A stretch of DNA of 64,000 nt from Buxus sempervirens (taxonomy: Eukaryota; Streptophyta; Magnoliopsida; Buxales; Buxaceae): assembly GCA_947561395.2 (NCBI GenBank), contig OX387186.1, positions 45,589,220 through 45,653,219 on the forward strand, read 5' to 3'. The notes beneath the pieces are model-generated. The model was not told the origin of the DNA. It made no database searches and was given only the letters and a program-made list of their open reading frames with translations. The translations under genes and the position numbers were made by a program. Below are positions 49,762 to 61,722 of the stretch, piece by piece. How positions within the stretch are numbered: the stretch's first letter is position 1; each line of letters starts with the position of its first letter.

Positions 49762-52700
49762 TAACATCCTAGAAAATTAATAGGGATATTTTAGTCTTGT
49801 CCTAAAAAAAACAATAATTAATTAATTAAAATTTTAATAAGCTGAAAATTTAATTAGAATTAATTTAGGTTTAATTTGAATCTAAATAAGTAGTTTTATC
49901 ATATTTAAGTGAGAAAAGGGTTTTTTATAATAATATACTTTAGGGAATCCTAATTTAGTAAATAATTTAAGTAAAAGTGAAACTAGCTATTATTTAAATT
50001 ATTACATAGAATAAAAATTGTATTTTAAATAGCCACTTGGAATTGTACTAGAATTAGGATAGTTTAATGAGTCCTAATTCAATTAGGAAACTAACACCCT
50101 ATTATAAATACCAAGTTAGGATTTATTATTAGAACTTTTTATCAAAATTGGAAGAAGGCTTAGGCGTGAGAAACCCTAGAAGAGAGCTTGGGCGTCGGAG
50201 AAAATTGTAGAAGAAGAAGAAATCTTGCAATCAAGGATTTTAGCGAAAAAGGTAGGTCGATCATGAACTTATTTCTTTTTAGAGATTTTAGCTGGTAGAA
50301 TAGGTTATTAGAATTTATATATTTGTAATTAATTTATTGTTTATGGTACGGAGTCATGAACTCAAAAATCTGTTTGCTTTGTTCTAGACCATATTGTTAT
50401 TATAGAGGAATTAGGGAATTGATTTGTGTATATGCATTACAAAGACATATTAATAAAATAAGTTATTTATCTTATTCAGGGGAGATGAATAAAATAATGA
50501 TAATAGATCAAATATATTTTAGATGTCAAATAATTTTAGGAACGAGTCTCTAATAAAATAAATTATTTACCTGTAAGACATATAAAATAATATTAATTAT
50601 AATAATTGCAAATGTATTTTTAGATACTGTTTGATGATTTTAGTGAAACCATAATTGTCTATATTGCTAAATAATTATTATTGATGTGACGTGAATGACT
50701 TGGTTGTAACCTAAAATTTATCTGAATTTATATTAAATTAAGGATGATGCTACATAGCTGTCAAATTATGCAATGCATATTGTTTTGTTATTTTTTATAA
50801 TATTTATTTAATTGAATGATTATAAATACATGTGCATAAATTTTGTTTATGACCTTCTATGCTATTTTTACTTGATGAATTTAACTGTAACATGTTAAAA
50901 TTAATTGTTTATGGCTATTGATGAAAGCCATGTATGACTTAAGGTTAGATTTGCATATTTGAATATCTTGAAAAATAATTATGGCATTGATCTTGAAAAT
51001 AGAATTAATAAATTTGACACAATATTGCATGAGAAAAATATATGGAAAAGATATATACATTCTGTAAAAGAGTGAGATGTGAGGATCGAAGCCTAACAGT
51101 CACCAATAACTCTATGGTTCGGGTGAGGTGTGAGGGTTGGAGCCCAACAGTCACTAACAACCTTGAAATATGTGTATATTATCTGTGAACCATGACTTAA
51201 TAATAGTCTGGTATGATACCTTAGATGAGACCGTGTTTTGAAATTTGGGGATCCGATATTGCAAAAATGTTGTGGGCATCTTGGGAGTAATCCTTTTTCC
51301 AAAAACATTGGCTCGGTATTGTGATCCGATCGGTTGAAAACCCGTAGAACTGCAATGTACACGTAAAACATTATAGATGACCATAAAGAGGTTGGTGCCT
51401 CAGGACTCTATGATCAAAATGTGTGATATCTAATATACTCCAAAGGTCATATCACATACACTTGGCAAGTTGTACGAAAGGTGGGGGAATAGTCTTACAA
51501 TTCTGCAACTTGATATTCATAATGGGTAGAATATCTATGGTGGATGCACACACTATTCACTGCATGCATTCCATATTTGTTTGCGTGTATATTTATGGAT
51601 TTTTGGCATGTTTATTTCATATAAATATTGTATTTAAGATATACATGCATCCTAGGATTATAATAATTGAATGAAGGAAATTAAAATAAAATTATTGAAA
51701 GAATTAATTAAAATATTTAAATAATTAATTATTGGCTTATTCTGCTAACTTAGGATTTCCAATTGATATTGAGTTTGTGAGATGAAACCTACTAGGCATA
51801 TTTGCTCACTCCTAATATTTTATAAGTATTTATGATGCAGCATATGAAGAGCAGGATGATGCCTAGGAAGTGAATTTGATATGGCATGACTGACGTCGAC
51901 AGGGTCTACGTAGAATAGTATTTTTTTAGGGGTTTATTTTGATGTCTTATTAGTAGAGTAGGTTATTTCCATAATTTCATATTAGTGATAGGTTTATTTA
52001 TTGATTTAATGTTTTATGTGAACTCTGATATTATTTTAATTAATAGATGTGGATTTTAGTTATCTTACTATTGCTCCAAAAAGGGGCCGGTGTGGACACG
52101 TGTCTGTGTTGATGATGTGTCTCTACGCGGGCGTGCCAGTATCGTTTGATACAATGATTTTCGAGTCGATTCCTGACCCCGGGCACCTGTTCCGAATCTA
52201 AACCGGGATCGGTTCAGTCGTACTGCAAGCCACCTGTAATAAAATCGGTCAGGCGATGGTATGAAGACTAGGGGTTCGGTCTTCGTTTTGGGTTCTTGTA
52301 AGTGTTTGAAAGCGAAAGCAACTAACGGCACACAAATCCTTTATTATTAAATCGGCCGAATAGCCGAAAGCGACAACAGATAATCCTCAAAATGGAAACA
52401 AAAAGTACAAAAGAAAACCGACAGGGCTCGCAGGACTGGCCTGTCCTGGTCTTATAGCCGTAATCGGGTATAAGCGCAGGAGGAAGGGGGCGGCTGCTAG
52501 CAAAGCCAGTTCAGGGGGTTCACCCTGGATTGCTGCTTACTCGAAAATACACGAGTCACCTGGCGTGAACAGAGCGAGTCTCGGGATCGACTGCTCGGGA
52601 TTCTGTAAGGACAGAACTGCGAGTCAGGGGCGGCCTCAACTTACTCTCCGGTGGCAGGATTCTGGTGTTAATCGGAATAAAGAGGGGTCGAAGATGTCAC

Positions 52701-53397
52701 TGCGACTGGAAGCAGTGAGAGAAGTCCTAGTTTATCCGTCTGTATTAGAGGGGATAAAGGATCACGGATGATCAAAATAATATAATAACCGGTTGCGGTT
52801 GTGTGGATTGTGTCCTTGAGCTCTTCGAATTTGTGCCTTTTATAGCCGCTCCTTGACGGTTGCTCAACGTCCTACTCTTGCACGATCTTCATGGCAGTTG
52901 GTCATCTTCAGTTCTCTGTTTCAAAATGATAACCGCCCGGCCATGATCTAAAAATAGTTTTATTCTTGAACGGCCGATGGCACGATCTTCTAATATTTGT
53001 GGTTTTGTCGTATTGGCTTGCGTGGCTCGAACCGCATTCTTCTATATGCGTGCTGACGTGGCCTGCTCAACCATTCAAAGCCTACGGGCCTTGATGTCGT
53101 GGCCTAACCAAGCCACCTAGGCACCACGTGTCCTTCTCTTATTCGTCGGTTATATAGGGTGTAAACACTTACATGTGCAAGATCTTGGCATTTAATTTAT
53201 TGTTTTATTGGAATCTATTTATATGATGTTTTATACATTAATGCACTTGTGAGTTGGGTTATCTGCTTGGGTTTTCACATTAGGGTATGTGGAAACTGCA
53301 GCCATGTCCTAAAATCCTTATTACCCCATTGTTCTTATTATTTATTAATTATTATTATTATAAAGATATTACATGTATAAATTTCGGGGCGTGACAT
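49762..53397. mobile_element. Solo LTR (LTR-2), same family as LTR-1, with a nested insertion
   Basis: It starts TGTAACATCC and ends GGGGCGTGACA, with the 5-bp flank TGATC on both sides (49757-49761 and 53398-53402). Its reverse complement begins TGTCACGCCCCGAA and ends GGATGTTACA, like LTR-1, so the two are opposite in direction and related. It carries no gag-pol coding. Removing the insertion at 52069-53167 leaves about 2.5 kb. Confidence 0.82.
52069..53167. mobile_element. Nested element inside LTR-2 (probable solo LTR), 1.1 kb
   Basis: This interval is clearly richer in GC than the surrounding LTR. The 5-bp word CTTAC flanks it (52064-52068 and 53168-53172). The right end GGGTGTAAACA suits an LTR; the left end TATTGCTCC would need a TG to TA change. 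It contains TTATATAGGG near 53150 and no coding. A different class of element is possible. Confidence 0.5.
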
Positions 53398-53449
53398 GAT
53401 CCTTGCAAACAATTCAAACTGTGACTAGTTCAAGATGACGAAGAAAACC

Positions 53450-54555
53450 ATCTTTTTTTTTTTGATCGGTAATGAAAAAGGATTATATTAAGGCTTAAAA
53501 AAGTGAGGAGTACAGAAACTGAACAGTACACGATCAGTGTACATACTACAAATCACAAATGTTCCTACACTCAAAAAACTCATGACAAATCATCCCTTTA
53601 CAAGATTCATAACTCGATGCCCAATACAGTAGGAAGTTGAGAGATGATTCTAATAAACCCCAAAATGGACTAGATGAATCTTCGAAAATTCTATTGTTCC
53701 TCTCTTTCCATAGTGCCCAAAGGATAGCCGCCAGTGCCAAATTCCACAATACATCGTACCTCAGAACACTTTTGCTATAACCCCATGACTGCAGCACTTG
53801 AATTAAATCTCTAGGCTACACCCATAATTTGCCAAAACTTTGTAGGATAACAGACCACAAATCATGTGCAACCTTACAGTGAACAAACAAATGGTTTACA
53901 TACTCCAAATCAAATTTGCACAATACACATCTGTTTGGGATATGCCACCCTCTTTTCATGAGGTTATCTAATGTCAATACTTTCCCCAATGCTGTTGTCC
54001 ATATAAGGAACCCAATTTTGGATGGAAGATTAGGCTGCCATAGCATATCTGAGAGCATAAATCCGAAGTCCTTCTTGGCTAGATGATTGTAGAACCCTTT
54101 TACAGTAAACTCACCTGATCTGTTCCCCACCCATTTCATCCCATCTTGATTTGAGTTCGGCTGATGGCCATGAATGCTCGCTAACAGTTGAGCAAGAGAG
54201 TCAATTTTCCAATCAAATAGGTTCCTTCTGAAATTAAGATTCCAATTCCATCCACTCCCATCATAGGAACATAGCTCAGCAGTATACATCTGCAAAGAAG
54301 TAGTAATGCTGAAAAGATCGAGAAATCTGGCTTTTAGTGGCTCTTCCCCACACCATATATTTTCCCAAAATCTTATCCTATCTCCTTTCCCTAACTCATA
54401 CCTCAAAGTAGAGGTAAGGTGTGAGGAAAATTTACTAATATGCCTCCAAAGGCTCACCCAATACAACCATTTACACGACTTGGCATCCAATCATTGGGGT
54501 TATAATTGTACTTGATTGTAATTAGCTTCCTCCACAGACTTGTAGGATCTTTCCG
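53450..54555 (-). pseudogene. 5'-truncated L1-type LINE, end of ORF2
   Basis: On the minus strand, 54490-53816 encodes the region after RT: YELGKGDRIRFWENIWCGEE, WKIDSLAQLL, GEFTVKGFYNHL, LPSKIGFLIWTTALGKVLT and the zf-RVT zinc module GWHIPNRCVLCKFDLEYVNH plus LFVHCK. A frame break at about 53800 separates the end ILWALWKERNNRIFED (53797-53546). The plus-strand T-run at about 53452-53463 is the poly(A) tail. AACCATCTTT occurs at both borders (about 53443 and 54558). It is inserted into segment B. Confidence 0.85.
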
Positions 54556-54998
54556 GAACCATCTTTAAAACTCATCTTTCTTATGCTTGTTCATCCTCTG
54601 CAATGCCTATGAATGCAAGTGATAATGAGCAGCTACTGGCTCAAGTTACAGACAGTAAATCTTTTCATTTATGCATAACCTAGAATTGGCATTATGGGGT
54701 CCTTTCCTGGTGGAAAATCCAGCCTGAATATTTTGCTTTCATTTCTTGTATGAGAAATTCTAAGTAACCTGATTTGCATATTTCAAAATAAATGCCTGTA
54801 TATTGCTTATATGAATGCTTGCAACATCTGTAAAACCCCTTTGGACAAAGATGAACACATACTCCCGTCTCATTGTGGGTGAATACAGGACGAAATTTTC
54901 ATGACAATTGAAAGGTTTCATCTCCATGGCTGGAGTAGGAAATGATGGTATGTAGAACTTTGAAACGTGATTCAAACCAACACAATGTGACGCAAGCT

Positions 54999-55464
54999 AA
55001 TCTTAAGAATATAATGACACAATATTTTTATAGGTAATAAATAGAAGAAGTATAATCAGGAGAACTGAACATCTTATTCTATGACTTTATAACTATATAA
55101 GGTACTTATAAATTTTAAGATAATTCAAAAATAAAATATATATTAGTATCATTATAATACTAATTTTAAAAACTTACACAAATCTAGCATATAAACAACC
55201 CAGTTTTGATGACACAATAATGGGGATTTTTAATATTTCTTAAGACAAATCCATATAACAATTCTAACATCTGGCTACATTTGGATATAGAGAAAAATGT
55301 CATGATAAACGTGCATTTCTCAGACCTTTTTTTTTCTTTTTCTTGACTAAACTTGCACAACTTGTTTTAGGCTCTAAAATTTTCTCATGAGGCACAAAAT
55401 AAAATAAAGAATCCACGGGATGGCCCATGTGAAAGCATCCCACTCTAATAGCAAGGTGCAAAAC
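54999..55464. other. Intergenic DNA before MULE-C
   Basis: AT-rich DNA without recognisable features, ending in the target copy GTGCAAAAC at 55456-55464. Confidence 0.5.
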
Positions 55465-55609
55465 GAGAGTATTTCTTCTGCTCCCTTAGTTTTTGCTCCC
55501 TGTTTGCTCCCCCAATCACCTTTCGCCACACGTCCCTAAGGGCCCCACCATAATTGGACTGTTAACTTGCTTGGGTTAACGCTTGCATTGCAAGCTTGCG
55601 TCCCAAGGG
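55465..55609 (+). repeat. Left TIR of MULE-C
   Basis: It matches the complement of 59886-60030 with a few substitutions. A (CT)n run of about 50 bp follows at 55713-55762. Confidence 0.85.
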
Positions 55610-55712
55610 AAGGGCCCGACCATAACAGCTCTTTCTATCTCTCTCACGGTTCTATCTCTCTCTCGCCTCTCTGCTCTTCTTCACTACTTTTTCTTCCTTC
55701 ATCATCTCTTGG

Positions 55713-55713
55713 C

Positions 55714-55762
<49 letters not shown>
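55713..55762 (+). repeat. (CT)n microsatellite
   Basis: An uninterrupted run of about 24 CT units lies in MULE-C next to the captured YUCCA piece. Confidence 0.9.
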
Positions 55763-55766
<4 letters not shown>

Positions 55767-55803
55767 CGTTGGTCATTCATTAATAAGACAGCAAAATATA
55801 AAT

Positions 55804-56300
55804 CTATGAAAATGGTACACAGGGATTGAATGGCTCAAAATATAGGTTCAAAGTATGAATTAGTTGTCCGCGGAAATCAGAGATGCAGAGATTTCTGGAA
55901 GGACTGGTTCTGCATTCTCCCCTGTTGCCACAATGAGCCTGGCATACATACTCAGCCTTATTGGTTTTCACCTGCCAGAACCCCATTGTTGGATCATACC
56001 CAGCCCGCTGAAACTCTTCTCCAAACATAGGCTCGATTGAATAGCATTTAGAATAGGCTTCCAGGTAGCTTATGAATTGCTGCTTTGTGGGATACTCTTC
56101 AAACTCTGGAGGGAACACCATATAAGGAAGCTCACAGAACTTCTTAGGGAGGTGAAGTCTTAGGCGATTATAAGTTCTCAGTTTCCACGGGGAAGCTATA
56201 CAGTGCTCTTTCTCAAGGATCAAGAAGGGAACTCCCTTTTCTTTAAGGCAAGCAGCTATGGCCAGTCCTGAAGGTCCAGCACCTCATATTGGAACAGGAG
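55804..56300 (-). pseudogene. Captured YUCCA-type flavin monooxygenase fragment
   Basis: YUCCA enzymes convert indole-3-pyruvate to auxin. The minus strand from about 56290 reads GAGPSGLAIAACLKEKGVPF (the GxGxxG FAD-binding motif), then ILEKEHCIASPWKLRTYNRL, LHLPKKFCELP and YPTKQQFISYLEAYSKCYSI, all typical of YUCCA N-termini. After EYVC a frame shift turns the conserved VATGENAE region into QAHCGNRGE. The fragment has a stop just before GAGPSG and covers about a third of an enzyme. It is not functional. Confidence 0.82.
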
Positions 56301-56689
56301 GAAATAAAAAAAATCCATGCCATACAAGAAGCACATCTGCAGTGGGTTACAACTAGCCAAAGAAGGACGTGAAAACACACCCAGAGATTTAACTAAAATG
56401 CCGCCCATAAATGGCAACAAACAGCTGAGCCAGTCATTTTGAACATTCGTCCTCTATGTTTTCCTAATTGCCTAATGAATCGAAAAAGTGAGCTCAAGCA
56501 AGTTAACTAAAAAGTCTCATTGATGTGATCCACAGAACTGTGATCTAACCACGATGCATATAGAACAGGGCACAAGAATCAACCGCTCTTTTCCAAGCAT
56601 TCTGATTTTCTAGTTCCTTACAGTGTACAAAAAAACAAATAAATAAAAACTTAAAACACAAATGTAAGAAGACAAGTCAGTGCACCTCT

Positions 56690-56887
56690 TCCAGTCAGCA
56701 GTATACTGTTCTGGGATGATCTCAATCTTCTGACTACCATCATTTACAACAGCATCAAGAGCTTCTTTTGCCATAATATTGCACTTAACATACCACTGTG
56801 GCTTTATCATTGGTTCCACCACATCATTAGTTCTTGAACAAAGGCCAAGGCGCATCTCATTATTTTGAGAATCTCTATTGAGTCCCT
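56690..56887 (-). pseudogene. Captured exon of valyl-tRNA synthetase
   Basis: The minus strand reads RDSQNNEMRLGLCSRTNDVV, then EPMIKPQWYVKCNIMAKEAL and IIPEQYTADWKR, the part of plant class I valyl-tRNA synthetase that lies at the end of the editing domain and before the KMSKS-side catalytic half. The exon keeps an acceptor-like CATTTAG on its 5' side and a GTGCAC donor-like end after KR. Keeping exon borders with intron DNA points to capture at the DNA level. Confidence 0.8.
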
Positions 56888-57271
56888 AAATGAGAGAAAT
56901 ATCATCAAAATTTCGTAAATTTCAATAACCAGAGCATCTTATTGGTTGAACTAGTCAATTTCAAAGAGGCTGTACCTGTGGATCAATAAGTTGGTGTTCT
57001 AAAGCACCATCTTATTTACAAGTGGTTCTGTACTTGCTTTGATCCACAAATACAATACTTGTGGATCAAAGAGGCTGCCACATTGTAAGTTAACAATCCT
57101 AAAGGAAATTTGAATAGAAGAAACCATTTCAAAACACTTACATGATCCATCAGAGATCAATATTATCATTGTGGTTTTGCTCCATAAGGACGCAAGAAAG
57201 GCTGCCACATTGTAAGTTTGTTTAGTATAACGAGTATAGAATTATGAGCTCAACAACTTCTAAATACTTAC

Positions 57272-59600
57272 CTGCAACATTTGAGTGAATTGATGGTTAC
57301 TTTGGTTTGTGAATTGGCTATCTTGATTGAGTAGCATGTGACTATCCTGAGTTAAGTTGATGGTGCTTTGACTGAACCCACTACAATCTTCATGGAGATT
57401 GATTTGAAAATCATGCCTAACCCCCATCAGCTCCTGTATATGCCACAAAGTAATAATTATATGTATTAATCCTCCATTCCCTTCCATATTAAAGAGAGAA
57501 GTTTAAAAACTACCGGAGTAGAGTTGGATGGAGTGCTACGACTCAATGCAAGAGGAGTGCTGGTATGAACTAGCATCGGAGATGCCTTTTCCTTTCTCTG
57601 CCTTTTGGTATTGAGGTTGCTTGTATTATGGCCCTCCTCTTCTACAGATTGGTCCAATTTTTTAGTCCTCCTCTTCCTTATAGCTTTGTTCAAAGCACCT
57701 TCAATTCGACGGATGCTAGAACCAGCCCGACCACCCTTCCCCTTCATCTTGATACCTTTCACTGTAGGAATTACCACTGTGGTTGCTGCTCCATTATTGT
57801 TAGTATGATTATCACGTATGCTATCAATGTCAACACTTTGAACACCAATGGGCATATTGTTTGCCCCAGAACTGTCACCCAGATGTTGCTCCAGCTTGTC
57901 ATTGCATACAATTCTACAAACCCCATCTTTCAATTTATTTCCCAAATCAATTGCAAATTCATAAGCCTGGGGGTGCTCTGAAGCTTGTTTCAATGTTTGC
58001 ATGTACATAAGACACAAATTTTTGTGTCTCCTTGCACATTCAAGTATAGGATCGTCTTGCACCACAAAACCATCTATGCTTGTTGATAAATCCCAACTTT
58101 TTGCATTTCTTGTCAACCTCTTTAAAATATACTGCCCAGGCACCTTTGTTATTCCATTCACTAGCAGTACAATCAATGCATGACAACAAAGTATACCTGC
58201 AAATTCAAATTTTTTGCAACTGCAACTAATAGTGGTAGTGAACCCTTCAAATATAACAATATGCTCTCTCTTCTTTTGTGCAAGATTATTTACAACCTTA
58301 TACTCAGACAACGTCCCAATATCACCACATTTATGGGGAGCACAACTATAAACATTGTATGCTTTTACCTTAACTCGTTCAAAAATTTCCTCTGTATATA
58401 TCAACTTCACATCTTCTAACAGAGTACTTGGTGTCTCAATCATTGGAATAGAGTTTCTCATTTTGCAATCAAGCTTCAACTCATCATATCGTCTGTAAGC
58501 CAACAGCCTATCAAAATGCCATAAGAAGCGTATAAAATCTTTTTGACTTTGTAAATACCGCTTCAAAATTGCATTCATACTCTTAGAGCGTTGTGTGGTG
58601 CTCATTTCCGCACAAAATGTATTTCTTCCATATGCTAGCGACCATTTTTCCCTCTCATCAAACCTTGCTTTTAACCATGAATTGGACGATAGATTATATC
58701 TTGCAATCATTTCATTCCAAGCTTTCAGAAACTCATCTTCATTTTCATACTCGTAAACACATCGGCTAAAATCACTTGCAAAAGATTTTTCATGATTAAA
58801 CACATCACTAAGATGTTTTGCTGCATTCTGGAACATATGCCAAACACAAAAACGATGGTAAGTTCTTGGTAATACCGAAGCTATTGCACTTGTCATAGCT
58901 TGGTCATGATCAGTTAGGATCGTTTTTGGCTCATTTCCAGACATAGCACTCAAAAATGTTCTAAATAACCAACAAAAAGTTAATATCGTTTCATCATAAA
59001 GTAAGGCAGCTCCAAAAATGATGCTCTGTCTATGATGGTTCACTCTAACAAACAAACCAAATATTCGACCCTCCTTATTTGTTTTATATGTTGTATCAAA
59101 ACATACAACATCACCGAAAGTTTTGTAATCACTAATCATTCCAACGTCTGCCCAAAAAAACTTGTGATCATATCATCGTTGTCTAGGTCCATTGAATAAA
59201 AAAATGAGTGATCCGATGCTTGTCTCCTTGCAAAATACTCAACCAAAGCCCCCACTTGTTCACTTTCCTTGCCGTACTTGCGTTTAGTACGTAAATAATT
59301 ATGACAATCCATTCGCATGAATCCAAGATTGTCAATCCCACCAACTTCTTTGCTCATCAACTCTACAGTTTTTTTTGGGGATATCCCAGTCATATTTGCC
59401 AGATCAATTTCTGCAGCCTGGATACTAGTCAAGCACTGATGAAACCTTAACATGTGCACCATAGTAGGCAAAACCAATTCATGATTATGATTTGGTTCAA
59501 ATTGTGATACCTTATATTTGCCGCCTGCAATCAACACAATCCGTAATCTTGCCGGACAACCAATTTTAGTCACAGCACGATGTTTTTGAACTTCATTGTC
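57272..59600 (-). pseudogene. FAR1-type MULE transposase gene of MULE-C, frameshifted
   Basis: The minus strand reads from about 59600 (HRAVTKIGCPARL, end of a FAR1 domain, EPNHNHELVLP) to SFFGQTLE, where a one-base loss in a T-run near 59151 breaks the frame. It resumes as 59139-57514: CFDTTYKTN (Asp), ILTDHDQAM (Asp), HRFCVWHMFQN, DEFLKAWNEM (candidate Glu) and a SWIM finger CSCKKFEFAGILCCHAL, whose usual H has become C-H shifted by one. A second exon, 57272-57433, continues in frame (ELMGVRHDFQ). The FAR1 start is missing. It is related to, but clearly diverged from, the MULE-B transposase. Confidence 0.8.
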
Positions 59601-59885
59601 TCATTTATCATTTAGGCGTTGACCTTCTCTAGAGCAAGTGGGAATGCTCGAGCTCCTATTTCAATGAGGTCTCCCTTCAGATTCCGGCAGAAACAAGGTT
59701 GGCTCTCTCCTTGCAGATCCTGGCAAAGGCAAAAAAGGAAGAAAGATGCAAAAGCCGAATGGAAGAGAGAGACAAGAGTGATTGAGGGGAGGGAGAAACC
59801 AGAAATACGAAAGGGCGGGATTGAATTGCTCTTATGGGAGATACGAAAGGGCGGGATTGAACTTGCTCTTATGGGAGTGATGGGG

Positions 59886-60030
59886 CCCTTGGGACGCAAG
59901 CTTGCCATGCAAGCGTTAACCCAAGCAAGTTAACAGTCCAGTTATGGTGGGGCCCTTAGGGACGTGTGGCGAAAGGTGATTGGGGGAGCAAACAGGGAGC
60001 AAAAACGAAGGGAGAAGAAGAAATGCTCTC
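59886..60030 (-). repeat. Right TIR of MULE-C
   Basis: Inverted partner of the left TIR. Just inside lies a 40-bp direct repeat (GAGATACGAAAGGGCGGGATTGAA...CTCTTATGGGAG at about 59798 and 59840). Confidence 0.85.
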
Positions 60031-60442
60031 ATGCAAAACAGTGAAAAAATTACAGACGATATCATCCCTCCATTTTCCGAACGCAGGCTAAGTAGTGAGC
60101 ATTTCTTCTAAAGCCAAAATCCGGTAATTCAGTAAAACCACTGGCTGGGATGCATTGTGGGGTGTGGGCCCCACTATTGAAAAGGGCCGTCCATCCGCAC
60201 GTTTCACGCTGGAACCACTGAGTGGATCCAGATGAAACGGTCTCAGCTAAGTAAAATTGAAGACAAGGTTTAGACCCACCCAGACCGGGTTTTAAACCGA
60301 TCTGGAAATGTTAAAATGTCAACCACGACACTGACGTGGCTTATGCGGTCACCATTAATATTTGAAATTTCTAAGAGATAATATAACTTATCAAAACAGA
60401 AAATAGAGAGAGAACAGAGAGGAGAAGAAGATTTCAAGGGAA
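60031..60442. promoter_or_regulatory. Likely promoter and leader of the small membrane protein
   Basis: This 400-bp stretch separates MULE-C from the next gene, with a GA-rich leader just before the ATG (GAGAGAGAACAGAGAGGAGAAG). No clear TATA box can be set. Confidence 0.35.
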
Positions 60443-60799
60443 ATGGACGCATCGCAAGTGGCACTTCCCATACTTGGAATTGTTGCGGCTGCAGCTGTTA
60501 CATTTTATGCTGTAAGCTTTGCAGAGATTAGAGAGGTACCGTTTTTTTTTCTCCCCTCTAACCTTTTGCTCTCCAATGGAGATTTCTTCCCTTCCATCTA
60601 TTTCTTCTTCTTCTTCTTTTCTCTCATGATCATCCCCACTTTCTATATTTATGACTTCTTCTTTGATACACTTTTTTTTTGGCAGAAATCCTTAAGAGAT
60701 TTGGACGAGTCAGAGTCTGAAAATGGTGGGTTCAGGTCGTCTCTTAGCTCCAGAGAACGACGAGCTCGACGCAAAGCAGAAAAACAAGCCAAGGATTGA
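60443..60799 (+). CDS. Small single-pass membrane protein, function unknown (two exons, 68 aa)
   Basis: Exons 60443-60535 and 60686-60799 flank a 150-bp intron (GTACCG...TTTGGCAG). The spliced protein starts MDASQVALPILGIVAAAAVT with one hydrophobic segment at about residues 7-26, then a charged tail (SLRDLDESESENGGF) and a basic end (RERRARRKAEKQAKD). The unspliced frame also stays open but would insert a Phe-rich stretch from the T-rich intron, so I prefer the spliced form. It looks like a conserved small plant protein; no domain or role can be given. Confidence 0.8.
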   Translation: MDASQVALPILGIVAAAAVTFYAVSFAEIREVPFFFLPSNLLLSNGDFFPSIYFFFFFFSLMIIPTFYIYDFFFDTLFFWQKSLRDLDESESENGGFRSSLSSRERRARRKAEKQAKD

Positions 60800-61530
60800 A
60801 TGACAAATCTTTTTATTTTAGGGCCTTCTGTTGCTCCATGCTTCTAATGTACAAATCATGGCCTTCTTCACAGTTTTTTGAATTAGTTTTTAAGTGAAAA
60901 GTTTTCTTTTCTTAATCACCATTGCTATCCTATTCAATCCAAATCCTTGACACATTGGCAATTAATTGGTGTAGGGTCTGCCATAACAAAAAACTGGGCC
61001 TTGGATGATCAAAACACATATACCATTGGGTGCACAGAAATATCAAAGTAGAATAGTGGAGAAATCTGAATCAAGGCCACGGCCTAACAGTGTCACATTC
61101 ATGAAATTAACATATCAGTTATGAAAATGAATTTGAAAAGAATTGCTCATCCTTTCTATTTCTATCATTTACAAACTCATTACATTTACAAGAAATATTT
61201 GGGTTTTCAGCTGTTGATTGAGATTACCATCTAAAAGGAATCAGAAGGAAGATCAAAGTGAATGCCAGCCAAAAAATATACCTACTATAGAAACTAAGAA
61301 ACTAATTTCATGGTAATGACTTCCCAAGAAAAATTCCAGGTACCCCAATTGAAGTAACTAGATGGGGCAAACGAGGGGCACCGCCTTCTTCTGGTTTGGG
61401 ATAATTGGCAGAGGTTATACAAATTATGGTTCAAAACCATGTTCTCCTGAAAAATGATGGATCGATTGGGTTGGAGACATTTTCTGCATATGGAATTGTG
61501 TTTGAGCTTCAAAACAGTAACAAATATGGC
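60800..61530. other. Intergenic region after the small membrane protein
   Basis: No gene is recognised. Part of it may be 3' UTR of the two flanking genes (small protein on +, possible exon on -). Confidence 0.4.
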
Positions 61531-61531
61531 A

Positions 61532-61722
61532 TCACGATGTTCTGAAGGTTCCAGTTTTGTTCGAACAGATACAAGAGCAGTCTGGCTCAGTCAAGTCCCT
61601 TTGCACAAGACGTTTGTCACGATTTCTCATTAGTTTTATAAGAGGAAGCTTCAATGAGACTTGGCGCCAAATTTCATTCACCGTTCCATTTGGATCATCA
61701 TACTCAAAATACCTCTTCACCT
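61532..61722 (-). CDS. Possible last exon of an unidentified minus-strand gene
   Basis: After an acceptor-like TTTGATTCAG the minus strand reads [20 protein letters not shown], then [20 protein letters not shown] and ends at TGA (61532-61534). The composition looks like real protein. I could not find upstream exons with confidence; a short frame at 61976-62164 could belong to it. The product is unknown, and a relic is equally possible. Confidence 0.35.

Larger units (their letters stand above)
46655..54998 (+). repeat. Duplicated copy of the HINT locus (segment B)
   Basis: It follows the order of 36603-40221: HINT intron 2 tail, exons 3-6 and downstream flank, with substitutions and indels throughout. 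It is lengthened by insertions at 48142-48440, 49762-53397 and 53450-54555. Flanks on each side of the insertions still match consecutive parts of segment A, which proves the order of events. Confidence 0.75.
55465..60030. mobile_element. Decayed MULE with captured gene pieces (MULE-C), 4.57 kb
   Basis: Inverted repeats of about 145 bp (55465-55609 and 59886-60030) start GAGAG(T/C)ATTTCTTCT and include TTTTTGCTCCCTGTTTGCTC. GTGCAAAAC (55456-55464) and ATGCAAAAC (60031-60039) flank the element; the 9-bp target copies differ by one base. Inside are a frameshifted FAR1-type transposase gene and, between it and the left end, fragments of a YUCCA-like gene and a valyl-tRNA synthetase gene. Capture of host gene pieces is known for Pack-MULEs; here they coexist with transposase remnants. 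Confidence 0.87.

Noticed and set aside
60443..60799. An unspliced 118-aa version of the small membrane protein
   Set aside because: The middle third is a T-rich segment with GT and AG borders; splicing keeps the frame and gives a normal small protein.
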